Assembly: GCF_047948215.1 (NCBI RefSeq)
Contig: NC_134462.1
Coordinates: 119,160,437-119,224,436 of the forward strand
From: Lycorma delicatula
Lineage: Eukaryota; Arthropoda; Insecta; Hemiptera; Fulgoridae
Reading direction: 5' to 3'
DNA length: 64,000 nucleotides
This document shows positions 36,474-49,550 of this stretch, one piece after another. Below the pieces are notes generated by a model. The model saw only the letters and a program-made list of their open reading frames with translations. It searched no databases and was not told where the DNA came from. The position numbers and the translations under genes are program-made. Position 1 is the stretch's first letter; every line of letters starts with the position of its first letter.

Positions 36474-39400
36474 TTTATGATTTTAAATACCGTAGAAACA
36501 TTGTTTTTTTTTTAATATATCTGATTCACTATATATTAGTTAATATATATAAATATATTTATATAGTTAATTAATTTGCAGTTTTGCGGTTTATAATGAA
36601 TAATAATCAAATAAAATAAAGATAAAAATACCACTACTACTTAATACTTTAAACATTCTCCCACATTAGCACTTCTGCGGTGCACACAGCTTTATATATA
36701 TATGTATGTATGTTTGAAATATCATTCTGCTGATTTGTTTCACTGTGGTAAAAGCACATGCAAGATTAAAATTTTTGTTTAGATCAGTCACATTAAAAAT
36801 AAAGTATCATATCTTACCGTCGCTGTCCAATTTTTAAATTTAATGTTGAAATTTTATACAATGTTTACACGTTAAATAAAATACGGTTGTGAAATATGTG
36901 AAAAATTTCTGAGAATAATTGTTGACTAAAACCGATTGTAATCAAATAATGTAAAGAAGATATCAAATCAAAAAGAAATATCGACAGGTCACATATAATA
37001 AATAAAAAGCCAGCAAAGGGTTGACAGATTTTTATTACAAATACTACATAGGATTTTAAAATATTAATGACTTAATTATTCAACATTAACTTCACAATTG
37101 AGGAAAAGATCAAAATGTTTAGTAGAAAGAATTTCAGTTTGATTCAACCCTTCTGATAAATGGCATTGTCTCCTTACAAATATAAAAAAAAATGTAATTG
37201 AAAAAAAATCAAAATTCTTAGTAAAAAGCTTTGGACCTAAGCGACCAAACGACAATTTTAACATCAAAATAATAGCATATTTAGAGTATAATTGTTAAAG
37301 TTTAAAAAAATCTAAACTTTTAATAAAAGAAATTTGAGTCCTACTCAACCCCCTTGCTCAACAGCTACCACATATAACATTTCTAATAAACCCACAATTC
37401 GAATAAGAGATAAAACACGTAAAATTATTTAAAAAAAACCTTTTAATCGTACAGCATTTCCTTTTTTAAAAAGTTCCCGTTTTGTCTACTTTAATACTGT
37501 ATAAAGTTGATTTTTAATTTTTTACACCTTAAATAAGATTAAGAAAATATTTTAAGTACAGGTCCCGTACGGTCCCCTCTGTGTTTATTTGGGTTTAAAA
37601 TTTGATTTATTAGAGCAATTATTTTCCGATTAGACGCTATGTTATTCGACAAGACAATGTCTTAAAAAATATTAATGTTTACAAAAAAGTAAAAAAATGG
37701 GTACCGCAAACAACGGGTAACCCCTAGTCTGACAGGGTTGAAAATCAGGCCAAACCTGAGATAAATACGGTGAAATATTTGTCCCGAATTTCAACTTTTT
37801 CAGTTAACGGGTGGGTGTTTGAGATATTATGCAAAAATCAGTTTAGAAATAATTTTGAATTTCTTCACTAAATCTGGCAGACTTAAAAGTTTACAATTTT
37901 AATTAATTAAATACGAGTAGTTCCATCCTACCTCAATTTCTATCCATCCTACATCAATTTTTCGACTATATAGATGTTAAAAATTCAAAATGTCAAAATA
38001 TACCCCTCCCTTTTTTAATTTTTTCCAAAACTGAATGCCAGCAATGCCCCACGTATAGAAATTTTTTGAGCCTTTTCAAAAAATGTATGATGAGCTGGTC
38101 CAGATATACTAAAAAAATCATAGGGCAACACGTATGCACAAACATACATCTAGAAATTCATAAAACTTTTTCTGATTTTTAGACTGACGGATCTTGAAAT
38201 GTCACCGTTTACAAACATATCCTCGTACCAAATGTTTTAACCGAACACTATACTTTCTTCGTATAGTTAATGTAGCAACAACAATAGAGCTATAGCTGGA
38301 AGAGTCAAAATATTATGTTTTATAAATACATAAAACATACGAATTACATTAACTGAAACGAGCATCAACACTGGTCGGTAACAATTAAAAGTAAATACGA
38401 ATCTAAAACTTCACACAAGATTGCAAATATTAACAAAATAAAGCAAGTACATAGAACGAAATTTTAACATTTTTTTTTATAATTCATCGAGCATTTAATA
38501 AATATTATATAAGTAAAAAGTTATTATTTAAGTAAATAAAAGTATTATTATAGGTTCCACGAAAATTCTAGGTAAAACGTTTAACAAAATGGATCGCGTG
38601 AATATTAATTTTTAACTTGAAACATGCAAGAAACAAATATTCAAAAATGTTCTGTACTCCAATGTACTATGTTGTACAATTATTACATTAATTTACACGA
38701 ATTGTATAATTCATACTCTGGCTTGAAATAAAAACAATCCCAAAACATCACGAATAAAATCTGTAACACCCGATAAATATAGAATTGAAATTTATACCGA
38801 TTAAAAAACATAATTTTAAATACAGAATTACTGTTATAATAAAGTTAGAAAACAATAACTTTGAAAAATGATATGTTAAATGATTTGTAAACCACACAAC
38901 ATTTGTACAAATGTAATTAAGCAGACATCGCATAATACTGCATTGATATGGAAATAAACATCAAAAAATAGTAAACACCGGATGCAACAAGATGAAGAAT
39001 GGAAGGATTTTTTGGAAGTTCTTTAATCATCAACATAGTTATATCGTAAAATATACAACATTATAGAAAATATTAAACAAAATTTTATTAAATAATAGTT
39101 GCCATTTTCAGTAACATCTCATCAATTAATATTCGTTAAATAAAATTTGTAAAAATCTATTTATTTTTGTGTCTAACATATTAACTTCATTATTATTTCA
39201 TATAATTTTTAGTAATAATATTGACTTGTTGAATTAATAACCTTTATGTATTCTATTATAAAAAAAACTTTTTTTTATAATACTTCTTAAATATTACAAC
39301 GATAAAACCGTTAATTCTTTCATACAAGTATCAAGTTGAAACAGCAATAACAAAAATCAACCAACAGAAAATAGAATGAATCCTATCTCAGAACATCAAC

Positions 39401-39499
39401 AAAGCAATTAACGAATGTTTATTTTGGCATAATCCCCATAAGCATAAGCTTTGTACACGATTCACCTTATATTAGTTTATAAATACACACAAGCGCTTT

Positions 39500-39519
39500 A
39501 CACACACACACACACACAC
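39500..39519. repeat. CA-dinucleotide microsatellite
   Basis: About ten uninterrupted AC units. Confidence 0.95.
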
Positions 39520-42500
39520 TCATTTTCTAATAAAAAGAACACAATAATCATATTCACCAAGTTTCTTAAAAATCAGACGTGACATGTGATGTAAAAATGA
39601 AGCGAGAAAAGACAGACTGACAGCAAATAAGTAGACAGACGTTTATTCATATATTCTTGTGCGGTAACACATTTTTTATTCATAGGAGTCATGAAATAGT
39701 AAGATTCAAATGTTTTACATTCCTGAATACAAAATTAGTACATTTTAAGCAAAAATAATCAAATATAAATGTACTTAACGAGTTAGTATTTTATTTATTT
39801 AACCGTTTGTAAACGGTTATATTTATAACCGTTTCAATAGCCGACTGTTTCAATGAAACATCTTGTAAATTATTTTATTTTATTAACTTACGACCGTATA
39901 TTTTGCAAATTACTACAACCGACTGATTTTTATTTTTATCTACGATTGCAATCATTAATGTTCTAATACATAAAACGTTTCCTTTTACTTTTGATATCTT
40001 ACTGGTGACGTGAAAAAAGTTGTTTGCGCAGTAAATGTCAAAAGAAATTACTACTTGGAAAAAAAATTCAAAACGTGTTCTTATCTCCGAACATTTTTCA
40101 TTTCTTAAATGATTTCTTTATATGAGATCGTTTATCATTAAGTTTTAAAGCTCGCTTTCAAATTTTAAGCTTCAATTCACGGATGGATGAACAAAATCGC
40201 CCAATATTAGACGATTCAGTACTCTGAACTCCCTTAGCTTCTGCTTTACGTGTAGCAGATCCAACTTCATTTACAGATTTTTAAATCTTCAACAATAAGC
40301 AATGCGCTTCCTTCACAAACAATACAGAGTCCTAATTTTCTGTAGCCATGTATCCAGTTTAGAGACGGGGAATAAATAATGGAGTACAGCCCTGTATAGT
40401 GTTACAAACTAAGAACAAAATAGGATATCACTATAATTAGAAATTGCTTATATATTGCTATAAAAATCCAAAATATTCATAATTTTTTACAATATATTGG
40501 AAATCTCCGATTATCTAGAATATCTTAAATAGTTATGTCCCTGTAATGTAATAACAAGGCAGTACACTGTTCATGTAATTAGTATACCTGAAGCTTGTCG
40601 TATCCGCAGATCTCCAGGCTAGAATTTATTGTTAATCAAAACCCAACAGCACATTGGTGTCTGGGAACAGGATGGAGAAGCCATTAGTATTAAAATATAA
40701 CTGATTTGGTCGGTAGTAAAAGTAGTATTTATAATCGACCGGTGAAAACCAATTTCTTTTAAATATAAAATGAACATTAAAAAAATTGATAACGTACGTT
40801 TTACACATAGACACGGAAGTTTTGCAAAAATAGTTATTGAACAGAAATTAAAAAAAGATATATTAAAATCGACTGTCTGGTAAACAAACAGAAATAAATC
40901 TCTGACAAATTTTAAATATAGTCTGCATATTTAACAACTAGAGTTCAGAATAATTTCTCAATATAAAAAAAAATATTAAGTTACAGAACGTAAAAAAAAT
41001 AATACCTTTGTTTAATATTCATTATTCATAAACACATTATAACGTAAATAGGAAAGAAAAACTAAACGATTTATTTAAAATGTCACTTTCTTATTTAAAA
41101 TGAAATACGTAAAGCTGTTTTTAGACACACCCAAAATAACATAGCAAAAGAGAAATATCATTTAATCAAAACACGGTATCAAACGATCAACAAACACTGA
41201 TTTAATAAAATTAACATTTTTCCATTTATATAAATTAAGTTTGCGAATACTAAATATTAAAATAATCTTAACTTTAAAAACTTACACAAAACATATTAAT
41301 TTTTATAATTATAATTATAGCCTTCAAACTCTCGATAAAAAACCTTAAGCGTCACAAAAATTTAAATCATTTTGAGATATAAAATGTATATATTTTTTTA
41401 GAAAGAAAAACGGTAACAATAAAGAACCATTTTTGTGAAAAACTATTGTAAATAAATATGAGGAACAGAAATAAAATTAATGTACGCGTGAAATAATTTG
41501 ACTCCGTGAAATATTTTTATAAAAATAAAACTCGCTGCGATCGATAGAACAAAAAAAAAACAAATGTACGATAAAAAATTATTCTCATTAATGCTAACTT
41601 AAAAAACTTTTATAAAAAATTAAGAGAAAATTAATCGATAACAAATATTAATTGTGCATATACAGTTGACAACTATTTAACATAAAGTCGAGCAGGAATT
41701 CCTGATTCATATATTACAATTACAAGAGAACAAGCTGCACCGAACTGAACTGTGAACCTTCAGGGTGTAATGGATGCTTAAACTGCACCCTTACGACCAG
41801 ATATTTCATTACAACGGGTACATCACAAGAAGCAGCATCTTGAAAATTGAAGAATGCAAATGTACAACGGATGTAGTTTTTCACAGTTTCAGATGTAGTT
41901 ACCCGATTTTTTTAGCGGCTAATGACGAAAGCAGTCATATCGACAAACTTTCGTGAACAGATTTCCGATTTCAAATAAACGAAAACATTTTTTCATTTAT
42001 TTTATTCGTTAAGACTCTTATTGGAGACGACTTATTAGATATGAAATTATAATAAACTCTTTCCTCCTAATCACCGTTAAAGATTGTACTGCTGCGAAAA
42101 GATTATTCATTTTTGGTTTTAAGTTTTTTTATATATTCAGCGACACTATTCACTCGCTTGTGCGTGTGAATTCTTATCATCTAACTTACAGTCGATTTAG
42201 ATCGAATATACACGACTCATTTCAGTTTATATTATAGTTTCAATTTCACATTTTGCTGTGCAGTTAATTTTTATAATAAGGTTTATTAGGATGAACGATG
42301 CGTACTGTAAACTCATTGTCCTGATTAAAACAGAATTTTTTCATTTGGAACTTACGATTAAGTAAACCGTAGCTGAACTACGGTACTCGAACGGTTCCAT
42401 TTCTATTATTTCATACCTTATCGACTGAAATCTTCATACTATAAAATGTACATAACTTTTCTTCGATCCAAGAATTACAATTAAAATATTATTTTTAATA

Positions 42501-42534
42501 TCGGCTAAAAGTAAACATTCATCTACATAACACG

Positions 42535-42746
42535 CTTTCTTTTTCCGTTTAGCCTCTGGAATCACCATAGGTTATTACTTCAGAGGATTATATGTATGAA
42601 TGTAAATTACGGTCTCAGGTCGACCGTTCCTGAGATGTGTGGTTAATTGAAACCCGACCCCTAAAAAACACCGGTATCCTCGATCTAGCATTCAAATCCG
42701 TATAGAACTGCCTTTACTAGGATTTGAACCTTATACGGGGTGGGTT
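42535..42746 (-). mobile_element. tRNA-derived SINE, family A, copy 3 (head deleted)
   Basis: On the minus strand it carries the family body: GGATTTGAATGCTAGATCGA, GGTCGGGTTTCAATTAACC, CTCAGGAACGGTCGACCTGAG, and an end with GAGGCTAAACGG. The first bases ACCCACC are joined almost directly to the B-box (TTCAAATCC), so about 60 bp with the A-box is missing compared with 28031-28332. It could not be transcribed from the usual internal promoter. Confidence 0.75.
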
Positions 42747-45700
42747 ACATAACATACTGTTATATTCATTCCCTTCTCGCAAACATTATCTCTTGATTTC
42801 TCCACAATGTAACTACTAATCTGACCTATAAGTAAATTAAACAGCGATGGACTTAAGAGTTCCCGTACATAATCCCTTTGCACTTCAATTTCCTAAGATA
42901 TTTTCCAAACTTTACTGTTTGAATTTAATTTACCATTTTTTCTGTCCTTAATTTTACCATTTGTATGTAGAAATTTTCTCTTACAATTAAACTTTACCTT
43001 GAAATACGAATGGCTTTACTAACGATAAAGTATGAACGGGAAAGAAAACACAAAACTGCTATTGTTAGTCGGTATATTCATACTGTCATCCTATTAAAAA
43101 TAAATTATTTAAGTTATGAAAATTTGTTTTTTTGTTTTTGTTTTTGCTTTTGTCAGATCATAACAAATTTTACAATTTGTTTTTCATAAAACAGTTACAA
43201 CAAAAATTTTTAATAAAACTTTTATAACACATATTAATATTAATTTTTATTATTATAAATAATAAGTAGAATAAATGAAACATAGTAATATACGTATGTA
43301 ATGTAATATTCTTAGTTCATAACTAGATAACAGCAGATAAAAATAATGGAGTAATGTAACAAATTAGAAGTGGTATCCATCAAGTGATAAGATTGTGCAA
43401 ATCTAATACAATGAAAAGCACTGCAGTAGAGATTAAATTAATTGATGCAGTACCACCATCTAAGTAAAAATACAAAAAACCTATTAACAGTTTTATCTTT
43501 ATACTTGTCAAACGATACCATTAATTAACAATAGCATGAGATTTGGTTTAATATAAATATATATATTTTTTTTTTCACAGGGGTAATATTTTCTTTTTGG
43601 GGGGGAATGGCATTTTAGATAACAATTTCAGATGATACTTCACTTTTCCTTCGACTACCAGAATGCTTCAATTAATACCTTTCAAGATATTACAGAACTA
43701 ACAGGTTACAAGATGTTTTAGTTATCTATATTATTGAATCCTGGCAGGGTGATATACTGCCCGACTACTGAAACTACCTCTGCGGGTTGATATCATTCCC
43801 TTGCTCTTCCTTCTATTTTCTTTATTCCTTGAAAGAATGCTTAAATAAACAGACTAGTCATCATCCTGTTTCATCTGTTGCATTGTGTCAACATCTTTTA
43901 GCAACCACAAAAAAATTGGGACTCATCAGCTCTCATCATTCTCAGTCAGGTGTGGGATAGTGACCTCATGCATTTAGAACCATCTAAAGAAAAAAACTCC
44001 GCTCTCGGTTGAAGTACCTATTGAATAAAAGCAGGTTTCCCACTTTTCTTTCAAAGGGAAGATGTTAATAAATTGTAACACCTAACAAATATAGCAGACT
44101 CAAACTCAGCAAGCCAAAAAACACACTGAATCTTGCTGTCCACCGTAATCCTGGTGACTAAAGAGCTTATGTGTTGACCTTGTAACACTGCACGCATGGA
44201 TTATTGCTAGGACTTTGTATATCGAAAACTTGGACAGCTTTTCTTAATTTTTAGAACTTTAATGCTTTGTTCCGGAATTAGGATTATTTGAAATCCCACA
44301 ATTTTTTAAAGTATTGGTTTAAGGAAATTTTTAAGTTTTTACTTAATATGATATACATACATATTAATCAGAAGAAGATGATTATGCCGGATATGGTTAT
44401 AGATAATACTTTTATAATTGTAGTTTTGAGGATTAAAATACTGGCAGCTGCTTTCTAAATCTTAATCCGAGAACATATCTATAAATTCTTTGTTTTTATT
44501 GCAATTACTTTACTTCATTTTAAGTAATAAATTCTATCTTACCTTTGATTACGATTTTATTTATAAAACAGTAAGTATTGTTACAATTTTACTACTTTTA
44601 ATTTCTTTTGTCAAAATATGTTGTACTTATAAATCATATCTATAATTTTGTTCCAAATAGAATTCATCAAAAAATCAAACGGTAAGTAAAATCTAATTCA
44701 ATTTCAACATAAGTGCTTATATCTAATATATCAGTGCATAAAAATAGTTATAAAATTTAGATTAGAACATGCACACAAAACTTACTGTACTTTGTATGTA
44801 GAAAAGTGTTTTACTTAATATCTCGATTAACATAGCAATTTTGAAAAAACAACCCTCAATATTAAACAGGAACTACTAGTAGAAAACTATTAAATTTTGT
44901 ACTAGTAGAAAACGTTTTTTTTTTTTTTAATTATTATCTTTTCTTTATATTATATTAAAGAATTTATATTAGAAAAAATGAAGCCGATATTTTTAAGTTT
45001 TAAATTTGAAACTATTTTCACACTTACAGAGATGTATTTATCTCCTTAAAAACAAAAAAATGACAAAAACTATGTTTCATTCATTTGTTAAACCAGTAAA
45101 TTATTACAGAAATTTACACATATTTAACTCTATTCTGAATTATTCTGTCCTAAGCTGTCATAAAATAGATTAAAAAATAAATATATTTATAATTCCTAAT
45201 ATTTTTATTTAGACATACTATCTTCTGCCTCTGTGATAAACAACTGAAACGTTGTAGCTGGATAACATGTCATACAGAAAATAATAAGAACAGTTTTAGT
45301 TTATAGAATAGTAAAAATTTTTTTTTTGTTACGGATGCTTTTTCATATTTCTTCATAATTTTAATTGTATTATTACTTATAGGTTAAAAGGTACATAACA
45401 GTAAGATTTTCATTACGTTCAATCCTTTCAAAACTTTTCAACACCTCTTTCAGTTATCTTCCCACCTTATTCAAATTTTCAACATTTCATTAAATAGAGT
45501 AAAACTTTTTAATATATAAATAACCAAATTTAATGAGATAAAGTTAAACCGTTCCTGAAATATAAAACTACATGCAAATAAATTCGTATAATTTTATTAC
45601 CTAGATAGAGCCTCAAGGAAAAAAATGATAAAAAATTTATTTGGATAATTTATTGACAAACAGGAATAGTTTCAACTTGTTTCATAATAAAACAACCATT

Positions 45701-46736
45701 AAAATAATAATCACCGTTAATGTGCACAATCTTTATCAGTTTAATGGCTGAAATGAACATATCAATTAAAGGTCAAATTACGTGTTCAAATGTGTGGGAC
45801 AATCATTTTAAAAAAATGCAGTAATTTTTACAGCTCTTTTATGTGTTATAAACTAAAATGTTTTTGTTATTCTGAAATAAGGAAAACAAATTATTTACTT
45901 TTATCTCACCTATAAATCTGTATAGAAATTTATTCATTAAAAATTCTATCAATAAATCATCTACAAATGAAATTAAATCTTACTAAGCAACAATTAGTAT
46001 CTTTATCGGTACTTTTTTTTGTAAAAGAAATATTAACATAGAATATTTATAAAATTAAACAATCATTTTTTTCCTCTTTATCTTCACTTCTCCCATATCT
46101 TATCTGTGATAATTATGACCTTTACAATCAAAAGAATTTCCAAACAATTTACTAGAAGGAATGTAATAAATAATTGTCTCCATTAAATATTTCCCCTTGC
46201 TGAAAATCAATAAAAACCTTTAAACCTGTAGTATCAGAGTAATGCCCATTGTTATTAAATAAATTAATTTGTGACCATAAGTAAGAGCGGAATGTATCAT
46301 CATAGAGTAATTTAATTCCCTAAAAGATAGCAAATAATTTATTTAATAACATTACTGTTATACTGAAAATACCACCAGTATAATACATAACTACTTAAGT
46401 TTTAAAATTAAACATGAATACTTTTAAACCATTCTAAACGGCAATGCTATTTCTCTTTTGCAACGACTGAAAACATCACTCTTATACAATAGCACTACAA
46501 TTATGTATCAACTTTATCGGTATTGTATGATGTCATTGTAGTCACCTTAAATGACCCTGAACTTCCCATACCTGTCTCATTAAAACTCATATTTTATTTA
46601 TCTTCTTTTTTTTTAATTGGATCACCTACAGTACTTTTTTTTATAAGTAATAACACCTTTTTTGATGTTATTACTTATACATTCGCTATATGACTTGCAA
46701 ACAGTTATTGAGAACTACTTATATAAATATTAATCA
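42747..46736. other. CpG-poor non-coding stretch
   Basis: No gene recognised. It contains a 14-bp perfect inverted repeat at 46642-46679. The segment 43740-44230 is less AT-biased and could be an old repeat fragment, but I found no protein motif. CpG becomes rare here compared with the region to the left; I counted 3 in 44401-44700. Confidence 0.35.
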
Positions 46737-48994
46737 ACAATGATAGACAAAAAACGTTTTTAAGTGCGATATCATTTCTTGAATTGCTTTTTTGTGTACA
46801 TTACAGATCTGTAAATACCATTTTTCTATTAGCCTTAGTTTTAAATAAATACCTTAAAAAAAAATTAAGGGAAAATATAATAAAAATTTGTAAAATTTAT
46901 AACATGCATGACCGTACCTGTGTTAGAATGATTTCACTGATGCTTTTCTTTTGTAGACAGCCTCAGGCACATCTGGAATTAATGTCCATCAGTAATTGGC
47001 TAGCATGTAATATTCCACTTCCCTTTATAGCGGCTTTCCATCACCAAAATGTCTTGGTGGAAACGTTCACTGTGTTTGTCACGTACAACTTTGAGGGCGT
47101 CCGGAAAAAATCCAGATATGAGTGGAGGAAATGTATTTTCAAAGACATATTACATCCCATAATTCTGTATGAAGTAAGAAGTTGATTAATAATATCGTAG
47201 TAATTGTCAGACTTTTTTTTTTGCAGAGAAAATTATTGCAAACGTCTTTAAATGAAGCCCAAGCTGCACTTTCTACATTTAACATCGAGTTAAATACATC
47301 ATCTTTGACCAACTCTCTTATTTGAGGACCAACAAATATTCATTCTTTAATCTTTCCTTCATTTACGTTTGCAAATTTCTGCCTGATGTACAAAAATCCA
47401 AGACTATCCTTCTTCATTGCTTTTACAAAATTTTTCATTAGTCCTAGCTTGATTTGGAGGGGGTAAAAATATTTTTTTGGCATCAACTAAGGGCTCATGA
47501 ATAATATTTTTCCTATTTGAAGTTAAGTCGTCTCATTTCTTCCACTCTTTGGTAACATAATGTTTATCCATAGCTCGGCTGTCCCATTCGCAAAGAAAAC
47601 ACACGTATTTAGTATAGCCTAACTCCATGCCTAACAAAATATCTATAACTTTCAAATCACCACATTTGTACCAGCTATGTTTTTTATAATTCATATTTCC
47701 AAGAATGTCTTTCATCACATCGTATGTCTCTTTCAAATTAATACCATAAGGGAATGGTATCGAAGGATATTTGTTACCATTGTATAGTAGAACCCACTTT
47801 TAAACTAAACTTGGATGAATCTATGAAAAGGCGCCAGTCCTCAGGTTTATGAACTTGTCCTAAGTGCAACATAAGCTCATCAATATTTGTGCAATAAACC
47901 AAATTATTTTCATCAAAAAAGTACTGAGAAAGTTCCTTTTGTTGGCTTCGTAAGCCCAAATTTTTTTTATTTCTTTGAAGTAAATGCCAACTTTGCAGTC
48001 TTGATTCTAACAGTTCAGCTTGATTTTTTAATAAATTTAAATCCCTAATAAAGTCATTTAATTCACCTTGTGATATAAGATGTGGCTTGTTGGAAGATAA
48101 TTCAAAATCAAAATCAATGTTGTGTTCTTTAGTACTGCCAGATTCTTTAATGCTGCTTTTGAAAGATACATTCACAGGTGACTCAGGAACGGGTATAATT
48201 TCACTGTAAGGTACAGGCCTGATTGCAATGAAGGATATTTTATAGTATATTTAGAGTTTTTAGAAATTCCAGACACACTTGTTAACAAAAGTAACAATCT
48301 GTTACATGGTCCTTTGGTTCACGCCAAACCATAGTACACCAAATGGCAAAGCATTCCGTATACCTTTCAGCCATCCTCTTAAATATACAGGACAATTAGT
48401 GCATACTATTTGAGGAGCCCAAGCCTTATCGTAATCACCAATTTTACACTGAAATTACAAATGATATGCTTTTTTAATTAAAGGTGTAATGTTTTTTTCT
48501 ATTTGATTTTACGGTAAACTAACCACATACATAACAAACGGCATCCACATCATTTACACAATTTTGAGGCATTATGACACTGCACTGTTAACAAACTTAA
48601 GATATCAATAAGATTGAACAAAATTAATTCATTCGTAAATCCAGTCCTTAATACAAACAACACAGTTGTGTTTACAGCTACATGTTTTTGGCCTGCACAA
48701 ACATGATTAATCTTATCCATGAAGGCTTCAGTATTAGATATGATGTCATAATATGTGACTATGATAAGATGTAATTCTTCATCTAGTATTGCTTATTTAT
48801 AGCTTACAAATTATGTTAACAAAGTTAAACAATAAAAAATGAGCTATCAAAATACAATATAGGAGCTTAAAATGCTAACTATAAGTGGAAAGATGAAAAT
48901 TTAATAAAATTTTAGAAATTTTTCAAATATGGTGGGTGATAGAAAGATTCTGACTTCATATTGGTTTAGGAAACAAAAATTATGTTAACAGTGT
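46737..48994 (-). mobile_element. ACACTG-terminus DNA-transposon-like element, longest copy
   Basis: About 2.26 kb. The right tip, read on the minus strand, is ACACTGTTAACATAATTTTTG; the left tip is ACAATGATAGACAAAAAAC, a decayed inverted match. It aligns at both ends with 55622-56775 and at its 5' end with 4692-5252, so element limits are supported by comparison. It carries one long decayed reading frame on the minus strand. Target-site duplication could not be fixed. Confidence 0.75.
46940..48572 (-). pseudogene. Decayed transposon-encoded protein (FLCEWDSR family)
   Basis: Starts at ATG 48570-48572 with MPQNCVNDVDAVCYVCG, a C-x2-C knuckle, followed by FTVKSNRKNITPLIKKAY, then CKIGDYDKAWAPQIVCTNC, a second Cys pair, consistent with an N-terminal zinc-binding region. 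The middle part (48175-47774) is 133 residues ending in DWRLFIDSSKFSLK. Next (47736-47533) is LKVIDILLGMELGYTKYVCF followed by LCEWDSR. The C-terminal part near 47100 reads FFPDALKVV..KHSERFHQDI. I recall this set of motifs from a repeated, uncharacterised protein of many arthropod genomes; the acidic residues in DSS, WDSR and SDEHGE-type segments may be catalytic, but that is inference. Stops and frameshifts show it is inactive. Confidence 0.7.
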
Positions 48995-49550
48995 AATTTT
49001 AACTGAAGTGTTTAATCAGCAATGGATTATGTTCTGTTAAGTTCTTTCTTAATAAAATTACTGTCATATCAATTGATCTTCTTAATTTATTGTCAAATTG
49101 TATTTATATATAATAATAATAAGTAAATGCTACAGGTACAATGTATACTTTAAAGTTTCTTTACTTTTGTATTGTTATATTGAAGTTCATAAAAAAAATA
49201 TTTTCACATACATTTAATCAATATTTATAATTAAAAAAAACGAGTTTTTAAAACATCAATTTTTAAAAACAATAGGTCAATTAATAACATATCAAAAAAA
49301 AGTTTACTTACGACAAATAAATAAGGTGAAAATAAAGAATGAGAGACTGTAGAAGGAATGTATTAAAATAAATTAATTTGTTTTAGTCTACAGTATGTAT
49401 TACAATAAACAATAAAAACTGCCACCAAAACAACAGTCGATTACTAACTGTTTAATACCGGTTAGATTATTCAAAGTACAAACATTTTTTTTTATAAAAT
49501 TATAAAATCTTTTAAAAACAAAATTTAATGGCACAGATTCATATCTTTTA
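48995..49550. other. AT-rich spacer
   Basis: Nothing recognised between the two transposons except poly-A/T runs. Confidence 0.3.

Larger units (their letters stand above)
33226..42534. other. Long AT-rich non-coding stretch
   Basis: No gene recognised. Simple repeats: AG dinucleotides at 36437-36468 following a short TA run, and CA dinucleotides at 39500-39519. A GTTT/AAAC palindrome cluster lies at 39801-39859. The segment about 37730-38285 looks like an old interspersed repeat (mixed composition, conserved-looking blocks such as TACTTTCTTCGTATAGTTAA near its end), but I could not match it to another copy in the window. Small frames here have no recognisable domains. Confidence 0.4.

Noticed and set aside
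46784..47185. 133-codon plus-strand frame
   Set aside because: Antisense of the C-terminal part of the ACACTG-family transposon protein.
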